From Pseudonocardia sp. 73-21 (GTDB lineage: Bacteria; Actinomycetota; Actinomycetes; Mycobacteriales; Pseudonocardiaceae): a stretch of 64,000 nt of DNA. The stretch covers positions 1 to 64,000 of the forward strand of contig NZ_MKVV01000029.1 in the NCBI RefSeq assembly GCF_001899645.1, written 5' to 3'. Below, in pieces: positions 1 to 10,575 of the stretch. Under the pieces are notes generated by a model. The model saw nothing but the letters and a program-made list of their open reading frames with translations. It searched no databases and was not told where the DNA came from. The position numbers were made by a program, and so were the translations under genes. The first letter of the stretch is position 1; each line of letters starts with the position of its first letter.

Positions 1-828
1 GGTCGTCGAGCAGCTCGTCGGGCCGCAGGAACTCCAGCTCCGAACGTGCCCGGCCCAGCAGCCGCAGCGCCTCGGCCTTCGCGCCGATGCGGGCGGTGGG
101 GCGCAGGTCCAGGTCCACCAGGCACGTCTCGGCCTGGCGCAGCGCGTGGAACACCGAGCGCGGGAAGAGCTTGTCCATCAGCAGGAACTGCACGACGCGC
201 GCGGCGTCGAGCGCGCCGCGGTAGGTGCGCAGGTAGGTGTCGGCGGCACCCGCGCTGCGCAGCACCGTGAGCCAGCCCGGCGAGTTCATCCGGTCCGACA
301 CCCGCGACAGCAGCAGCCGCACGATCATGTCGACGCGCTCCACGGAGCGTCCGAGCAGGTAGAACCGCCAGGTGTCGTCGCGGCTCATCGTGGACGCGGC
401 GAGACCGTTGAGCATCGCGGCGCGGTCCTCGACGTAGGCGAAGAACGCGTGCGGGCCCACCCAGCGGGCGTAGCGCTGCCGCTCGGGCAGGCCGTTCCAG
501 GTGACGTTGAGGCACTCCCACATCTCGGCGGAGACCACCTCCCGTGCCCCGCGGGCGTTCTCGCGGGCGCTGGCCACCGACGACACGATCGACGCCGACG
601 TCTCCTCGGAGTAGCCGACGAGCTCGGTGAGCGACCAGGCGTCGAGCACCCCGTCGTCGGGCGGTTCGACACCGAGCACCCCGAGCAGCGTGCGCGCGGC
701 CAGGTCGGCGTCCACCGTGGCGTCCTCGAGCAGCTGGTGCACCGAGACGTCGAGGATCCGGGCGGTGTCGTCGGCGCGCTCGACGTAGCGGCCGATCCAG
801 TAGAGCGCCTCGGCGTTGCGGGCGAGCA

Positions 829-829
<1 letters not shown>
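1..829 (-). CDS. Alpha-E domain-containing protein (DUF403), 3' end outside window
   Basis: The protein starts MLARNAEALYWIGRYVERAD, the typical N-terminus of the alpha-E (DUF403) family, a helical protein nearly always encoded beside a circularly permuted ATP-grasp protein and a transglutaminase-like protease. About 276 residues are visible; the C-terminus runs off the left edge. Its ATG shares one base with the TAA stop of the upstream ATP-grasp gene (TAATG), so the two are almost certainly translated from one mRNA. The pair matches the Rv2411c-Rv2410c arrangement of M. tuberculosis. The family has been linked to peptide or amide bond formation, but the actual reaction here is not deducible. 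Confidence 0.9.
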
Positions 830-2496
<1,667 letters not shown>

Positions 2497-2762
2497 AGAG
2501 CCTCCTCGTCGGCCGGGTGCGGCGGGGCCGCCGAACTCGGGGTCATACTCACCCAACGCCCCGGTCGGGGACCAGTCGGACGCGCTACGGGCGTGTTACG
2601 GGGTTGCGCACCACGGGGGGATGTCCGGGTGCGACGCAGGGCGCTGTAGCATGGACAGCCGAGCGCCCGGCGTGCTCGCACGATCCACCGCCGCCGGAGC
2701 CTGAACAGCAGGACTGAGATTCAGCAGGACACCCAGCGGCAAGAGGAACTCGAGGCATTCGC

Positions 2763-3026
2763 GTGGCCAACATCAAGTCCCAGATCAAGCGGGTCAAGAC
2801 CAACGAGAAGGCGCGTCAGCGCAACAAGTCGGTCCGCTCGTCCGTGCGCACCGCCGTGCGCCGTTTCCGTGAGGCCGTCGAGGCCGGCGACACCGAGAAG
2901 GCCGTGGAGCTGCAGCGCGCGGCGTCCAGGGCGCTCGACAAGGCCGCCAGCAAGGGCGTCATCCACAAGAACCAGGCCGCCAACCGCAAGTCGGCGATCG
3001 CGAAGCGGCTCACCCCCTCCGCCTGA
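2763..3026 (+). CDS. rpsT: 30S ribosomal protein S20
   Basis: An 87-residue basic protein beginning [18 protein letters not shown], with the family's [17 protein letters not shown]-terminal block. S20 binds 16S rRNA early in small-subunit assembly. The start codon is GTG, with an AAGAGG-type ribosome site upstream. It is transcribed away from the ATP-grasp gene and converges on holA, as Rv2412 and Rv2413c do in M. tuberculosis. A possible -10 element (TAGCAT) lies near 2647-2652, but no convincing -35 was found. Confidence 0.98.
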   Translation: MANIKSQIKRVKTNEKARQRNKSVRSSVRTAVRRFREAVEAGDTEKAVELQRAASRALDKAASKGVIHKNQAANRKSAIAKRLTPSA

Positions 3027-3038
3027 TCCACTCCACAG

Positions 3039-3066
3039 CGGCGCCGTCCCTCCGGGGCCGGCGCCG
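3039..3066. terminator. Hairpin between rpsT and holA, likely bidirectional terminator
   Basis: CGGCGCC (3039-3045) pairs with GGCGCCG (3060-3066) across a 14-base loop, in the 49 bases between two convergent stop codons. There is no T-run, which is usual in high-GC actinobacteria. Confidence 0.6.
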
Positions 3067-3075
3067 TTCGTGTGT

Positions 3076-4032
3076 CTAGCGACGGCCGCGGGCGGCGACG
3101 ATGCGCAGCACCGCGTGCTCCAGCGCGTAGTCGGCGTCGGCCGCGGCGCCCTTGACGTCGGCGTTGACCTGGGCGGCCGCGGCGAACGCCTCCGCCAGCC
3201 CGTCGGGGTGCCAGTTACGCACCTGCTGCTGGGCCTTGCGGATCTTCCACGGCGGCATGCCCAGCCGCTGGGCCAGCTGGTTGGGGTCGCCCCGGCCCGC
3301 CGCACCCACCTTGGCCAGCGTGCGCACGGCATCGGCGAGCGCGTCGGCGATGAGCACCGACGGCACCCCCAGCACCTGGGCCCAGCGCAGCGCCTCCAGC
3401 GCCCCCGCGCGGTCGCCCAGCACCACCTGGTCGGCCACCGCGAACCCCGACGACTCCGCGCGCCCGCGGTGGTAGCGGCGCACCGCGGCCTCGTCGACGG
3501 TGCCGCCGGTGTCGGAGACGAGCTGGCTGGTGGCGGCCGAGAGCTCCCGCAGATCGGAACCGACGGCCTCGATGAGCGCGCCGATGGCGGCCGGCGCGAT
3601 CCGGCCGCCGACACGGCGGACCTCGGCCTTGACGAAATCGCTGCGCTGCTCGTGGCGGGTGACCTTCTCGCAGGTGGTGACCGCGGCCCCACCCTTGCGC
3701 AGCGCGTCGGCGAGCCCCTTGTTGCGCGCCCCACCCGCGTGCAGCACGACCAGCACGATGCCCTCGGCCGGATCGGCGGACTGCGCCACGATCGCCTCGG
3801 CCAGGTCCTTGCCCACCTCGTGCGCGGACTGGATGACGATCACCCGGGCCTCGGCGAACAGGGACGGCGACAGGGCGTCGGCCAGCTCCACCGGCGTGAG
3901 CTCGGAGGCGCGGTAGCGACGGAGCTCGGCCGCGGGATCGTCCGCACGGACCTGCCCCAGCACGTCCTCGACGGCGCGCTCCACCAGCAGCTCCTCCTCC
4001 CCGAGGACGAGCTGGACCGGGGCTGGGTTCAT
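3076..4032 (-). CDS. holA: DNA polymerase III subunit delta
   Basis: About 318 residues. It begins near MNPAPVQLVLGEEELLVERA and has the HolA features RWAQVLGVPSVLIADALA and a basic C-terminal helical region. HolA is the clamp-loader subunit that opens the beta clamp. The frame extends to a GTG at 4056 and has ATGs at 4041 and 4032; I chose 4032 because the family usually starts just before this PAPxQLVLG segment. It sits downstream of the comEA-comEC direction but is separated from comEC by the oppositely oriented thrC, which in M. tuberculosis is not at this place. Confidence 0.93.
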   Translation of the reverse strand: MNPAPVQLVLGEEELLVERAVEDVLGQVRADDPAAELRRYRASELTPVELADALSPSLFAEARVIVIQSAHEVGKDLAEAIVAQSADPAEGIVLVVLHAGGARNKGLADALRKGGAAVTTCEKVTRHEQRSDFVKAEVRRVGGRIAPAAIGALIEAVGSDLRELSAATSQLVSDTGGTVDEAAVRRYHRGRAESSGFAVADQVVLGDRAGALEALRWAQVLGVPSVLIADALADAVRTLAKVGAAGRGDPNQLAQRLGMPPWKIRKAQQQVRNWHPDGLAEAFAAAAQVNADVKGAAADADYALEHAVLRIVAARGRR

Positions 4033-4148
4033 GCCCACCATGCTGACGCACGGCACCGACAGTCCGTGACCCGGCTCCCAGATGGTGGATCAGGGTTGGG
4101 CAGGACAGCGGTCGTGTCGTACCGTGGCCGCTACACAACTTCAGATGG

Positions 4149-4277
4149 CTCATCCAGAGGGGCAGAGGGAACGGCCCGTTGAAGCCCCGGCAACCGGCAG
4201 ACGCACACTGCGCAGATCTGTTCTGCGTGCGCTGATCACGGTGCCAATTCCGACCCGCACGGCGCGGGGAAGATGAG
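4149..4277 (+). promoter_or_regulatory. SAM-I (S-box) riboswitch upstream of thrC
   Basis: The leader has the S-box core in order: AGAGGGGCAGAGGGAACGGC, CCGTTGAAGCCCCGGCAACC, then CACGGTGCCAATTCC. The closing P1 helix is CTCATC (4149-4154) with GATGAG (4272-4277). The 3' P1 strand runs directly into GAGGAG (4275-4280), the ribosome site of thrC, 9 bases before the ATG. This arrangement suggests that SAM binding, by stabilising P1, hides the ribosome site and stops translation. I see no downstream terminator, so translational rather than transcriptional control is the likelier mode. Confidence 0.92.
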
Positions 4278-4289
4278 GAGATCTTCAAC

Positions 4290-5570
4290 ATGACGCTGCT
4301 CTCTGACGCTCTGTCGACCCCTCTCGGTACGTCGACTGCTCTCGATCTGGGCCCCGCCCGCGCACTCTCGTGTCGCGAGTGCGGCCACGAGACGCCGCTC
4401 GCCGCGGAGTTCGCCTGTGCCGAGTGCTTCGGCCCGCTCGAGATCGCCTACGACTTCAGCGACATCACCCGTGAGTCGATCGAGGCCGGCCCCACGTCGA
4501 TCTGGCGCTACCGCGACCTGCTGCCGGTGCCGCGCGGGGTGCAGGACATCCCCAACACCGAGCCCGGCCTCACCCGCCTGATCAAGGCCGACCGCCTGGG
4601 CGCCGAGCTGGGCCTGCGCAACCTGTGGATCAAGGACGACACCGGCAACCCCACGCACTCCTTCAAGGACCGGGTGGTGGCCGTCGCGCTCGCCGCGGCC
4701 CGCGAGCTGGGGTTCTCCGTGCTGTGCTGCCCGTCCACCGGCAACCTGGCCAACGCGGTGGCCGCCGCGGCCGCCCGCGCGGGCTGGGACTCCGTGGTGC
4801 TGATCCCCAAGTCGCTCGAGCAGGCCAAGGTGCTCACCACCGCCGTGTACGGCGGCACGCTGCTGGCCGTGGACGGCAACTACGACGACGTCAACCGGCT
4901 GGCCACCGAGCTCGCCGCGGAGCACGAGGACTGGGCGTTCGTGAACGTCAACGTCCGGCCGTACTACGCCGAGGGCTCCAAGACGCTCGGCTACGAGGTG
5001 GCCGAGCAGCTGGGCTGGCGGTTGCCCGAGCAGATCGTGATCCCCGTGGCGTCGGGCTCGCAGCTGACCAAGGTGGACAAGGGCTTCACCGAGTTCGGCA
5101 AGCTCGGTCTCGTCGAGGCCACCCCCTACAAGATCTTCGGCGCCCAGGCCACCGGCTGCTCGCCCGTGGCGCAGGCGTTCTCCGAGGGCCACGACGTGAT
5201 CCGCCCGGTGCGGCCCGACACCATCGCCCGCTCGCTGGCGATCGGCAACCCCGCCGACGGCCCCTACGTCCTCGACGCGGTGCGCCGGACCGGCGGCGCG
5301 GTGGGCCACGTGTCCGACGAGGAGGTCGTGGAGGGCATCCGGCTGCTGGCCCGCACCGAGGGCGTGTTCGCCGAGACCGCGGGCGGTGTCACGGTGGCCA
5401 CCACGAAGAAGCTCATCGCCGAGGGCAGGATCGACCCCGACGCCGAGACCGTCATCCTGATCACCGGCGACGGCCTCAAGACCCTCGACGCCGTGGCCGG
5501 ACACGTCGGCCCCACCGCCACCGTGCCGTCGACGAGCAGGGCCGTGCGGGAGGCGCTGGGGAACCGCTGA
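4290..5570 (+). CDS. thrC: Threonine synthase
   Basis: A 426-residue PLP enzyme converting O-phosphohomoserine to threonine. The PLP lysine is K126 in THSFKDRVV and the phosphate-binding loop is PSTGNLAN near residue 148. The N-terminus carries two CxxC pairs (C28/C31, C43/C46), a zinc-ribbon-like element seen in one threonine synthase subgroup. The gene stands alone, without hom or thrB, and is preceded by the SAM riboswitch, tying threonine output to methionine/SAM status because both pathways share O-phosphohomoserine. Its last 95 bases overlap the end of comEC on the other strand. Confidence 0.95.
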   Translation: MTLLSDALSTPLGTSTALDLGPARALSCRECGHETPLAAEFACAECFGPLEIAYDFSDITRESIEAGPTSIWRYRDLLPVPRGVQDIPNTEPGLTRLIKADRLGAELGLRNLWIKDDTGNPTHSFKDRVVAVALAAARELGFSVLCCPSTGNLANAVAAAAARAGWDSVVLIPKSLEQAKVLTTAVYGGTLLAVDGNYDDVNRLATELAAEHEDWAFVNVNVRPYYAEGSKTLGYEVAEQLGWRLPEQIVIPVASGSQLTKVDKGFTEFGKLGLVEATPYKIFGAQATGCSPVAQAFSEGHDVIRPVRPDTIARSLAIGNPADGPYVLDAVRRTGGAVGHVSDEEVVEGIRLLARTEGVFAETAGGVTVATTKKLIAEGRIDPDAETVILITGDGLKTLDAVAGHVGPTATVPSTSRAVREALGNR

Positions 5571-7995
5571 GCGATCGGCACCTCCGACGTGCGCTTTCCC
5601 GCGGAGGCAGCAGACGACGCCGCCGGGCCGGGAGCGGGTCGCCCCGGGTGACCACGCTCAGGTCCGGACGGCCGTCGCCGTCGGCGTCGGGTTGCGGCAC
5701 CACCGCGACGTCGCCGCCGGTGTCGGTGCGGCGTACGACCGCGCCGGCTCCCGCGAGCTCGTCGAGCAGCGCGGTGTTGGGGTGGCCGTAGCCGTTGCCG
5801 GCCCCGACGCTGACGAGCACCGCCCGTGGCGCGACCGCGGAGAGGAACGCGGTGCTGCTGTAGCGGCTGCCGTGGTGGGGCATCTTGAGGATGTCGGCGC
5901 GCAGGTCGGCGCCGCTGCCCATCAGGTCGGCCTGCTCGGCCAGCTCCGCATCGCCGGGGAGCAGGACCGTGCCGGCCGGGGTGGTGGCGCGCAGCACCAC
6001 CGAGCCGTCGTTGACCTGCGTGCCGTCGTCCGGGTCGACCGTCGCGGACGGGCGCGGCGGCCCGAGGACGTCGAGGGCGAGTGCGGGCCAGCTGAGCCGG
6101 TGCCCACGCTCGAGCGCCACGACCCGGGTACCGGCCTCGGCCGCGAGCTGCGCGACCTCCCGCAGCGCCCACTGCGGCACCCGGACCGGGCCCACGGCCA
6201 CCGCGCTCACCGGCCGCCCGCGCAGGGCCCCGGCCAGGCCGCCGACGTGGTCGGCGTGCAGGTGGCTGACCACCACGAGCGCGATGCCCTCCACCCCGAG
6301 CCGGCGCAGGCAGGCGTCGACCAGGCCGTCGTCGGGGCCGGCGTCGACGAGCACCACCCAGCCCGGACGGCCGGTGGCCAGCACCAGCGCGTCGCCCTGC
6401 CCGACGTCGCACGCCACCACCGCCCACCCCGCGGGCGGCCAGCCCGGTGGCACCAGCCGGGTGGGCACCAGCACCAGCGCCAGCCCGAGCAGCACCGCGA
6501 ACAGCAGCGCCCGCCGCCGCGGCGAGCGTCCGAACAGGACCAACCCCACCAGCACGGCGAGCAGCAGCAACGCCCCGCCGACGCCCGTCGGCCACGGGAT
6601 CGCCGCACGGGAGATCCCGGCACTGCGGTCGGCCACGAGCACCAGCCAGCCCACGAACGGGCCCGCCGTCCAGGCGAGCGCCTGCGCCACCGGGGCGGCC
6701 ACGGGTGACACCAGCGCGGCGAGCACCCCGAGGACCGTGGCCGGCGCGACGGCGGGGGCGGCCAGGAGGTTGGCCAGCACCGAGACCGGCCCGACCTGGC
6801 CGCTGAGCCCGGCCACGATCGGCGCGGTGACCACGAACGCCGCCGTGGACACCGCGAGCGCCTCCGCCGCCCATCCCGGTACCCGGCGTCTGCGCAGGGC
6901 CCGGGCCAGCCCCGGCGCGAGCAGGACCAGCGCGGCGGTGGCCATCACCGACAGCGCGAACCCGGGATCGAGCGCCAGCGCCGGGTCGAGCGGCAGCAGC
7001 ACGAGCACGGCGGTGGCCAGCGCGGGCAACGCCGACCGGGCCCGGCCCGACGCCATGGCCAGCAGCACCACGGCGCCCATGACGCCCGCGCGCACGACGC
7101 TCGGCGACGGCCGGGCGAGCACCACGAACCCCACCACCGCGGCGCCGGCCAGCGCCGCGACCAGCCGCGGATCGGCCCGGAAGCGGCGCAGCACCGCGAT
7201 GAGCACGCCGCTGACGACGGCGAGGTTCGCCCCGCTCACGGCCAGCAGGTGGGTGAGCCCGGCGGCGCGGAAGTCATCCTCGGACTCGGTGGTGAGCCCA
7301 GCCGTGTCACCGACCGTGAGACCGGGCAGCAGGCCCGCCTCCGCCTGCGGCAGCGCGGCCGTGGCGGCCTCGCGCAGGCCGGAGCGCAGCCCGCCCGCGG
7401 CGGTCTGCCACCACGGTGGTGGCGTGACGTCCGACGGCGGGCCACGGACCCGCAGCACCGCGACGACCAGGTCGGAGCGGGTGGGCGGCGCCAGCAGACC
7501 CTCGGCGGTGACGGCCTGGCCCGGCAGCAGCCCGGCCCATCCCTCGACCGGGGCCAGCAGCAGCACCCGCCCGCCGCCCGTCCACCGGCCGGAACCGGCG
7601 GTGGCGTCCTCCAGCGTGGCGGCGACGAGCACCTGCGTGGCGCCGCCCGGCTGCGAGCCGTAGGCCGATCCGCGAAGCGGGCGCGGATCGTCGCCGAGCA
7701 CCACCCGCAGCGTGGCCGCGGCACCGCGCTGGGCCTGCTCGTGCAGCGGATGGGTGGCCACGAGCACGGTGTGGGCAGCGATCACGACACCGGCGGCGGC
7801 CGCGCAGCCGGCCACCGCCAGCAGCCCGGCGCGGCGCCGGGCGAGGAGGGCGGCCACCGTCCCGGCCACCGCCACGGCGGCCCCGGCCCAGGGCCCGAGG
7901 CCCAGGCCGAGCAGCACCACCGCCCACACCGCGAGCGCCGCGGGGACGAGCCGCAGGTCGGGTGGGTGCGAGAGGTCGTCCGGCGGCGCCCTCAT
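5476..7995 (-). CDS. comEC: ComEC/Rec2-type competence membrane protein
   Basis: About 839 residues. The N-terminal third has several membrane segments (DUF4131-like), the centre is the ComEC_N channel region with LLAVSGANLAVVSG, and the C-terminal part is a metallo-beta-lactamase-like domain with SHLHADHVGG and KMPHHGSRYSSTAF. The family forms the inner-membrane channel for single-stranded DNA uptake. The ATG overlaps the comEA stop as ATGA. The C-terminal 30 or so codons are Arg/Pro rich and lie opposite the thrC 3' end, so the annotated tail may be poorly conserved. Natural transformation in this organism is only inferred. Confidence 0.93.
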   Translation of the reverse strand: MRAPPDDLSHPPDLRLVPAALAVWAVVLLGLGLGPWAGAAVAVAGTVAALLARRRAGLLAVAGCAAAAGVVIAAHTVLVATHPLHEQAQRGAAATLRVVLGDDPRPLRGSAYGSQPGGATQVLVAATLEDATAGSGRWTGGGRVLLLAPVEGWAGLLPGQAVTAEGLLAPPTRSDLVVAVLRVRGPPSDVTPPPWWQTAAGGLRSGLREAATAALPQAEAGLLPGLTVGDTAGLTTESEDDFRAAGLTHLLAVSGANLAVVSGVLIAVLRRFRADPRLVAALAGAAVVGFVVLARPSPSVVRAGVMGAVVLLAMASGRARSALPALATAVLVLLPLDPALALDPGFALSVMATAALVLLAPGLARALRRRRVPGWAAEALAVSTAAFVVTAPIVAGLSGQVGPVSVLANLLAAPAVAPATVLGVLAALVSPVAAPVAQALAWTAGPFVGWLVLVADRSAGISRAAIPWPTGVGGALLLLAVLVGLVLFGRSPRRRALLFAVLLGLALVLVPTRLVPPGWPPAGWAVVACDVGQGDALVLATGRPGWVVLVDAGPDDGLVDACLRRLGVEGIALVVVSHLHADHVGGLAGALRGRPVSAVAVGPVRVPQWALREVAQLAAEAGTRVVALERGHRLSWPALALDVLGPPRPSATVDPDDGTQVNDGSVVLRATTPAGTVLLPGDAELAEQADLMGSGADLRADILKMPHHGSRYSSTAFLSAVAPRAVLVSVGAGNGYGHPNTALLDELAGAGAVVRRTDTGGDVAVVPQPDADGDGRPDLSVVTRGDPLPARRRRLLPPRESARRRCRSLSGSPAPPARPCSSTARWRWGRRVRPRRRGS

Positions 7996-8810
7996 CCGAC
8001 CGTCACCAGCTCCCGCAGCTGGGCGAAGCGGCGCTCGCCGATGCCGTCGATCTCGCGGAGCTGGTCGACGCGGGCGAACCGCCCGTTCTTCGTGCGCCAG
8101 TCGAGGATCTTCTGTACGGTGACCGGGCCCATGCCGGGCAGGGTGTCGAGCTGGGCGGCCGTGGCGGAGTTGAGATCGATCTTCCCTCCTGGTGCCGGCC
8201 CGCCCGGGGCCGGCGCGGCCGCCGCACCGCCCGAGGGGGCGTCGGGCGCGGCCGGGACCCCGACCGCGATCTGCTCGCCGTCGGTGACCTTCCGGGCGAG
8301 GTTGAGCCCGGTGAGATCGGCGCCGGGCAGCGCCCCACCGGCGGCCTTCACGACGTCGGCGACGCGGGAGCCGTCGGGCACCTCCACCAGCCCCGGCCTG
8401 CGGACCTTTCCCGACACACTGACGACGAGCGGACCGGCCGGCGCCGCGCTCGCGGCAGGCGCAGCGGTGTCGCCCACGGTGACCGCGGGCAGCGCCGGCA
8501 CCGGCTCGGCCCGCGGCCGCTCGCTCCACACCCCCACGGCGGCGACGACCGCCGCCAGAGCGGCCACGAGAGCCAGCGCCGTGGCACCCGGCCGCCCGGG
8601 ATCGATCCGGGCCGCACGCCAGGACTCCGGCAGCAACCGCGCCGGCGACCGCCGGCGCACGGGCACCACCGGCAGCGGCTGCGTGGGCGGATCCTCCACC
8701 TCCCGCACCCGCCCCGGCGGCGTCCACGGCACCGGCGGCTGCCCGAACGCGGGAGGCCCGAGCAGAGTCGTCAGCCGTCCGGGCGGCGGTGAGGGGTCGG
8801 ATCGGGCCAC
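7992..8810 (-). CDS. comEA: ComEA family helix-hairpin-helix DNA-binding protein
   Basis: A 272-residue protein with a proline-rich cytoplasmic N-terminus, one membrane anchor (about residues 75-95), an SLBB domain (VVSVSGKVRRPGLVEVPDGS) and a C-terminal helix-hairpin-helix pair (KIDLNSATAAQLDTLPGMGP). ComEA binds incoming double-stranded DNA outside the membrane and passes it to ComEC. It overlaps comEC by four bases, so a two-gene operon is clear. The start is GTG at 8810. Confidence 0.93.
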   Translation of the reverse strand: MARSDPSPPPGRLTTLLGPPAFGQPPVPWTPPGRVREVEDPPTQPLPVVPVRRRSPARLLPESWRAARIDPGRPGATALALVAALAAVVAAVGVWSERPRAEPVPALPAVTVGDTAAPAASAAPAGPLVVSVSGKVRRPGLVEVPDGSRVADVVKAAGGALPGADLTGLNLARKVTDGEQIAVGVPAAPDAPSGGAAAAPAPGGPAPGGKIDLNSATAAQLDTLPGMGPVTVQKILDWRTKNGRFARVDQLREIDGIGERRFAQLRELVTVG

Positions 8811-8971
8811 ATCCCGACGCTAGGACGGATCACGGCCTCCGCCGCGACGAGCTGCGGATCTGTGGATGGCCGACCCACGATGGGGACAACTCTCCCCCGT
8901 CGGCCCCTCGATCGCCGACACCGTCGGTCCCCCGCGCCATACTGGTCACCGGGGGGCGGCGCCCGACCCCC

Positions 8972-9817
8972 TCACCCCTTCGGCACCACCACGACGGCGA
9001 GCAGGCCGGTGCCCACGTGCGCGCCGATCACCGCCCCCACCTCCGACACCAGCAACCGCGCCACGTCCAGCCGCTCCCGCAACCGGGCCGCCACGTCCTC
9101 CGCACGGCCGGCGGCGCCGAGGTGATGCACCGCGAGGTCGACCGGCCCGTCACCGGCCGCCTTCACCGCCAGCTCCACGAGCCGCTGGGCCGCGCGGGCG
9201 GTGGTGCGCACCTTCTCCAGCGGCACGATCTTCCCCTGCGCCACGTGCAGCAGCGGTTTCACCGCGAGCGCGGTACCGAACAGGGCGGCGGCGGTGCCGA
9301 TGCGCCCGCCGCGGCGCAGCCGGTCGAGCGTGTCGACGGAGAAGAACATGCGGCAGCGGGCGGCCACGTCCGCGGCAGCGGCCTCGACGGCGGCCCCGTC
9401 GGACCCGGCGACGGCGGCGTCCGCAGCAGCGAGCACGGCGTAGCCGAGCCCCATCCCGGCGGCCCGCGAGTCGACGACCCGAACCCGGTCGGCACCCACC
9501 TCCTCCGCCGCCACCCGCGCCGCGTCCCACGTGCCCGACAGCTCGCGCGACAGGTGCACCGACACCACGCCGTCCGCACCGGCGTCGAGCGCCGTGCGGT
9601 AACAGGCGGCGAACTCCGCGGGGGTGGGCCGGGAGGTCTGCACGTCGAGGCGCCGGTCGGCCAGCGCGACGCGCAGCGCGGCCGCGTCGACGTCGACGCC
9701 CTCCCGCCCGACGCGCTCCCCCAGCCGCACCTCGAGCGGCACGATCCTGATCCCGCGGTCCTCGGCGACACCGAACGGGAGGTACGAGGTGGAGTCGGTC
9801 ACGACAGCAACGGGCAC
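8972..9817 (-). CDS. DegV family fatty-acid-binding protein
   Basis: A 281-residue protein beginning MPVAVVTDSTSYLPFG, with SRPTPAEF and SVHLSRELSGTWDAA, the blocks that bind fatty-acyl groups in DegV/FakB proteins. In Firmicutes FakB presents fatty acids to the kinase FakA; no kinase partner is encoded here. The GTG start at 9817 lies 11 bases after the upstream OctT stop, so it belongs to the same operon. It corresponds to Rv2417c. The mycobacterial neighbour eis is absent. Confidence 0.92.
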   Translation of the reverse strand: MPVAVVTDSTSYLPFGVAEDRGIRIVPLEVRLGERVGREGVDVDAAALRVALADRRLDVQTSRPTPAEFAACYRTALDAGADGVVSVHLSRELSGTWDAARVAAEEVGADRVRVVDSRAAGMGLGYAVLAAADAAVAGSDGAAVEAAAADVAARCRMFFSVDTLDRLRRGGRIGTAAALFGTALAVKPLLHVAQGKIVPLEKVRTTARAAQRLVELAVKAAGDGPVDLAVHHLGAAGRAEDVAARLRERLDVARLLVSEVGAVIGAHVGTGLLAVVVVPKG

Positions 9818-9828
9818 GATCGCGGACC

Positions 9829-10575
9829 CTACGTGCGCAGCAGCGGTCGCAGCACGTCGGCGCACGTCTCGCCGACCGCGGCGTGACCGGCCCAACCCCA
9901 GTGCATGCCGTCGGGGTTGCCCTGCCCCGAGAGCACGTGCTCGCCGACGAGCGGCGGCAGGTCGAGCAGTGCGACGCCCCGCTCGGCCGCCCACGCCCGG
10001 GTGGCGCGCTCCGCGGCTGGCCGTCCACTGTGGACAGCACCGAAGTCGGCGGCCCGGTGCAGCGGCGGCAGGATCGCGACGACGGGGATACCGGGCCGGA
10101 TCGCCAGCACGGCCGAGCGGCACAGCTCCAGGTGCCGCACGGTGAGGTGCGGCGGCATCGCGACGGGTCCGCCGCCGGGCAGCACCAGCGCGAACCCCCT
10201 GGCGAGCTTCGGCTGCGCGCGCAGGTAGCCCGACCGCACGGCCCGACGCAGCCGGTCGGGCCGCAGCGCCGGGATCAGCTCGCGCAACGCCGTGGGCAGC
10301 GGCGACGGCAACGTGTCCATCCCGCCGACGCCCAGCACCAGCGCGTCGACGCGCGGCATCACCGCCCACACCCGCGGATCGTGGCACAGGGCGTACCAGG
10401 CGTGCCGGGCCGTCCAGCCGATGCCGGCGACGAGCTCGGCACGGCCGCCGAGCGCCGCGGCGGCGATGTTGGGCCACAGCCTCGGGTCGTCGGCGGGCTC
10501 GCCGCGTTCGGGCCCGTGAAAGGCCAGGGAGTCCGCGAGGAACAGGACCGTCGGCGTCCCATGGTCCGATGTCAT
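9829..10575 (-). CDS. octT: SGNH hydrolase, probable diglucosylglycerate octanoyltransferase (OctT)
   Basis: About 248 residues with a GDSL/SGNH pattern: FLADSLAFHG (nucleophile Ser), GVGGMDTLP, and a C-terminal DGMHWGWAGH with the Asp-His pair. The position next to gpgP matches Rv2418c, shown in mycobacteria to octanoylate diglucosylglycerate, an early intermediate of methylglucose lipopolysaccharide. The ATG at 10575 overlaps the gpgP stop as ATGA, which fixes the start. Assignment rests on synteny plus fold; the acyl donor and acceptor in this organism are inferred. Confidence 0.78.
   Translation of the reverse strand: MTSDHGTPTVLFLADSLAFHGPERGEPADDPRLWPNIAAAALGGRAELVAGIGWTARHAWYALCHDPRVWAVMPRVDALVLGVGGMDTLPSPLPTALRELIPALRPDRLRRAVRSGYLRAQPKLARGFALVLPGGGPVAMPPHLTVRHLELCRSAVLAIRPGIPVVAILPPLHRAADFGAVHSGRPAAERATRAWAAERGVALLDLPPLVGEHVLSGQGNPDGMHWGWAGHAAVGETCADVLRPLLRT

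Noticed and set aside
5476..8727. 1,083-codon frame read as one giant ComEC
   Set aside because: The first 240 codons are out of frame with comEA and lack any domain; the ATGA overlap fixes the ComEC start at 7995.
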